Shown one piece after another: positions 10,036 to 12,707 of a DNA stretch of 12,707 nucleotides. The stretch's first letter is position 1, and each line of letters starts with the position of its first letter. Source of the stretch: Thermomucor indicae-seudaticae (taxonomy: Eukaryota; Mucoromycota; Mucoromycetes; Mucorales; Lichtheimiaceae); contig JSYX01000791.1 of NCBI GenBank assembly GCA_000787465.1, positions 1-12,707 of the forward strand, in the 5' to 3' direction. Made by a program: the position numbers and the translations under genes. The notes under the pieces are model-generated. The model saw nothing but the letters and a program-made list of their open reading frames with translations, made no database searches and was not told where the DNA came from.

Positions 10036-10120
10036 TTTACTGGTTCGTAGGTCAGTTACAAACAGCCTATGGTATCAATGCTGGGAGAAACCACATGCCT
10101 ATGCAAGGGGTGACGGTATA

Positions 10121-11900
10121 TCAGTCATGATTATTGGGGGAAGATTCTACAGAAACATTGGCTCGACTTGCGAAAACAAGGATCCATTTCATATCTGTCA
10201 ACATGTACTTGAGGGCTTTTGTCCACAGCTCGACTTGATTGAACTGAAGACGAATCGACAAGTCGCCAATCTTGTCCTTGTTTATCCGATATGGAAATCG
10301 TAAGGTTTTATCCCGCTCTTCCGCATAGGTTATAAGCTGTTTGAGGCAGTCAAGGATTGCTACCATCGCGTGATCAAAACGTCGGTTCAAAAACATGCGA
10401 TTTAAATTAAAGTCTCCTGTTCCGTAACTGGAGAAATGAAAGCGTCAGCTCTGGCTCGTTGCCCACCATTCTGTTTCTTACAGTTCATAAGACAGAACAC
10501 TGTCGCCATCCACTTTTTCAACACGAGAAAATGAGCCCATCGGCACAAGCCGATATCTATTCATCATATTAGCACTTTCTTTACTACAAGAGACACGTCT
10601 AAACTTACGTTTTGAACTGGAATTTGAGCTTGTTTGCCACAGTGTACAGCAGTAGCAGGGTTTGACCCCATGCTGCATTGATTTCGCTCCACTCCACCTT
10701 ACACACGTCTTATTTAGGCACCTGGCTCGCCTTTTGCGCAAAAGCGGTAGTCTTACCTGCTGAGAGCTTAATCGACCCAGCCGAAAACCATTGATTGTAC
10801 CGAACGGTCCATCCTGAGAAATGCAAAAAGCGTCATTGTATACCACTGTCTTTTGTAGCCGCTCGAGTTGCTTCACATCATGGTCGTATTTCATGTTTAA
10901 AGAATCACGTTCATTTTGGAAATTCTGCAGCTTGATCTGATATTCATTGCACTCGTCCCAAAACTCACGTTCACGTTCATCCAGCTCCTGCATCTCTTTT
11001 TCAAGCTCTTTCAATTCTTTTGTCACTGCTTCATGCTCCTCTTGCACCTTCTTTAGCTCCGCCAAGGCATCTTGCTCTGCGAGTTTGAGCTACATCTCTT
11101 CCATTAGAACAAGGCCTTCCTCCTTACATCCCCCACATCCACGGAAATACAGACACACCTCTTCCACCTGTTGCCGCAGCTCTTGCTCCTCTTCGTCCGT
11201 CACCTGACTGTCTTTGACTTTCTTTAAAAAGTCAATGTAACAGTCGCGTTCACGACCCACGTCTTCTAGCTGTTTTTCCAGACTTTCTAGAAGCATATCT
11301 GTACATTCTTGACACATTGGATGGTCTACGCTGGATTTAGACGACATGACGGCAAAAAGTCGACTGGCTACCTTGAGTCGATAGGACAAACTGTTGTTGC
11401 GTGAGAAGTCTTGGTTATGGCTACTGAGAGCGTCACCACTGCCTCCGCCTGCAGCACTCGAAGTGCTTGCACCACCAGTTGCCGTTGAAGAATGGCCAGC
11501 AGTACCAGCACCACCACCGACTCCTCCACCTCCTCCGCCAAGCTGCGACCGTGTCAAGACAACAAACGATTCTGAGGGTAATTGTAAACTGTCTCTTTGC
11601 TGTTTATGTGCTTTAGCGGTGCTGGCGGTAACGGCTGGCCGGACGCCAATGTAACGCCGTGAGATGGGTTCTTGAGGACGTGCAGAGGCAGTCGAGGAGG
11701 AACTTTGACGCAATTGCTGCTGATATTGCTCCTCTGCCGCAAGAGGTGCTGAATGCCCAAACCTTCCTTTAGATCCTCATTTTGTTTTCTACAATGACTG
11801 CATGCAACAATTTACCGATCAGTAATTCTGTTGAAGCGGAATCGAGATTACTGAGGGAGTCATCGAGGCGTATTGGTTGCCTGCATCGTTGACAATACAT
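10121..11900 (-). CDS. ATG6: Atg6/Vps30/Beclin-1 autophagy protein
   Basis: Six exons: 11900-11816, 11766-11159, 11089-10757, 10697-10609, 10556-10482, 10427-10121; 498 aa. Atg6 is the scaffold of class III phosphatidylinositol 3-kinase (Vps34) complexes on autophagic and endosomal membranes. The protein opens with CQRC (3-6). A glycine-rich linker follows at about 104-140. A BH3-like stretch (about 155-178, [12 protein letters not shown]) leads into HPMCQEC, which carries the second CxxC at 180-183. A Glu/Lys-rich coiled coil covers about 184-310. The evolutionarily conserved domain starts near [10 protein letters not shown] and includes [32 protein letters not shown] at 414-424 and [21 protein letters not shown]. 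The aromatic finger (Phe-Phe-Trp in human) reads Met-Phe-Leu at 408-410. The tail after MKW is longer and more polar than in human Beclin. Confidence 0.96.
11090..11158 (-). other. Atg6 intron 2 whose acceptor TAG is an in-frame stop
   Basis: The intron runs GTGTGT to ATGTAG (69 nt, a multiple of three) with a CTAAT branch-like site. Read through, it adds 22 codons and then stops exactly at the acceptor TAG. Spliced, it joins QQVEE to LKLAEQ and keeps the coiled-coil pattern. The gene is therefore intact, not broken. Confidence 0.85.
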
Positions 11901-12022
11901 TATGGCTTACGGATAAAAAAGGTTCTACAGTAATTTTTTTTTTTGTTGCGAGGCACACTTGACGGCATGAATTTTGCTTCCAATCACCGGAACTTCCAAA
12001 CAAAATATGGTCAAAAGGAGAA

Positions 12023-12394
12023 ATGCATAATTCGGCTATGACAGGTTCTCGGGCAGACAAAGTTATCGCGATAATGACACAGGAATTCGTACAAACGCAT
12101 GTACGAGGGTCTTCTGTCAACAAGACTTTGCACGAAAACCAAAAACATTATGAGGTACAGATAGTACAACTTGATGGCAAAATACTGCTTCGTTGCACTC
12201 GCAAGTTGGCATTTCAAAATCTTGATGCTATAGCTTTTGTTGTTACAACTGTTTTTCTCTTGTTAGCTGCAGAGAATTTAGATGGGCGGTCCTATGTAGC
12301 TAGACGTCTATTTGATGAATCGCGCAGCGTTCTAGACAAGTTGCAATCAAAAAGTTTATCTAACGCACTCACGCTGTCTTTCCCTTTTTTCTGA
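12023..12394 (+). CDS. Hypothetical 123-aa ORF, unrecognised
   Basis: An ATG-to-TGA frame of 123 codons, divergent from Atg6. I recognise no family. Residues 62-85 contain a hydrophobic stretch (AIAFVVTTVFLLLAA) that could span a membrane, followed by a charged, helix-prone segment ending near KLQSK. Codons are more AT-rich at third positions than in the named genes. An AATAAA lies 235 bases after the stop. An open frame of this length can arise by chance in a window of this size, so it may not be a gene. Confidence 0.22.
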   Translation: MHNSAMTGSRADKVIAIMTQEFVQTHVRGSSVNKTLHENQKHYEVQIVQLDGKILLRCTRKLAFQNLDAIAFVVTTVFLLLAAENLDGRSYVARRLFDESRSVLDKLQSKSLSNALTLSFPFF

Positions 12395-12487
12395 ATTCTT
12401 CTTTTAAGTAGAAGCACTCCGTTTGAACACTGGTTGAAGTCCTGTGTGACATGGCGCATTTGCGCAATAAGAACACGGGCATCAGGT
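12373..12487 (-). other. Exon-like segment on the minus strand, unproven
   Basis: A GCAG acceptor-like site before 12487 and a strong GTGAGT donor after 12373 bracket 38 open codons beginning PDARVLIAQ and ending KKGKDS. The same bases also contain a separate 51-codon ATG frame on the minus strand (12524-12369). I could not connect either to other exons with confidence, and the window ends before any upstream partner could be seen. Confidence 0.12.
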
Positions 12488-12707
12488 CTGCATCGCGCAA
12501 GGTGTAAAATACTCTTTCACTCATTCGTTAACGCTCATGACTGAGAGAAGTAGACTAGTAAGGCAAACCTGCGTTTAACGGAGAATGTTTTGTGGTAAAT
12601 ATGAAAAGGGTGGATGAAAAAAGTGTAAAATAAAAAAGTGAGTTTGTGTAACAGAGTTCAAGGCATCATTCACTTATCACCGGAGTTAATGCCAGCGGAC
12701 TGCGTTT

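Larger units (their letters stand above)
11901..12707. other. Region upstream of Atg6 with no confident gene
   Basis: This 807-base AT-rich stretch must contain the Atg6 promoter, although I see no clear TATA box near 11930-11960. It holds one plus-strand ORF and one minus-strand exon-like segment, listed separately, neither with a recognisable domain. AATAAA occurs on the plus strand at 12629-12634. The far end from about 12560 to 12707 is A-rich and unassigned. Confidence 0.6.

Noticed and set aside
9945..10066. Minus-strand open frame with NNEDDILCRLSGYVFPG that looked protein-like
   Set aside because: It has no in-frame ATG and cannot be joined in phase to the FHA exon by a good donor. 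The ATG at 9886 with GTGAGT gives a cleaner model.
11090..11092. In-frame TAG splitting Atg6 into two ORFs, as in a pseudogene
   Set aside because: The TAG is the acceptor of a phase-0 intron with a proper donor and branch-like site, and splicing restores the coiled coil.

Overview
The window is nuclear DNA from a fungus with a compact genome. The six clear genes carry introns of about 49 to 83 nt with GT-AG ends and CTAAC, CTGAC or CTAAT branch-point-like motifs, and intergenic gaps are as short as about 90 nt. The gene set is fungal: a RAX1-type RGS membrane protein, a Tps2-type trehalose-phosphate phosphatase and Atg6/Beclin. A GDP-L-fucose synthase is also present. Fucose-containing walls are known from Mucoromycota and are uncommon in Ascomycota, so an early-diverging fungus of the Mucoromycota type is my best guess. 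This is inference from gene content only.

Layout. 1-332: upstream DNA and leader. 333-1831 (+): RAX1-like RGS protein, two exons, 476 aa. 1927-3072 (+): serine racemase, three exons, 340 aa. 3160-6214 (-): Tps2-like protein, eight exons, 865 aa, convergent with the racemase. 6215-6891: promoter region of the Tps2-like gene (TATA box, STRE-like and HSE-like motifs) and a (TG)15 microsatellite. 6892-8320 (-): GDP-L-fucose synthase, eight exons, 323 aa. 8450-9886 (-): nuclear FHA protein with a divergent forkhead-like winged helix, five exons, 392 aa. 10121-11900 (-): Atg6/Beclin, six exons, 498 aa. 11901-12707: no confident gene, only one plus-strand ORF and one weak minus-strand exon-like segment.

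Exon models were built by hand from splice motifs, reading phase and family similarity. In all six genes the exon lengths sum to a multiple of three and every junction is phase-consistent. The genes do not form a pathway or operon. The two carbohydrate genes (trehalose, GDP-fucose) are neighbours, but nothing shows a functional link.

I saw no mobile element, CRISPR array, tRNA, rRNA or new multi-gene system. The points most worth a second look are the FHA/forkhead-like protein with an apparent GC-AG intron just before its recognition helix, an Atg6 intron whose acceptor TAG is also an in-frame stop, the altered aromatic finger of Atg6, and the largely retained glucosyltransferase site in the Tps2-like protein.
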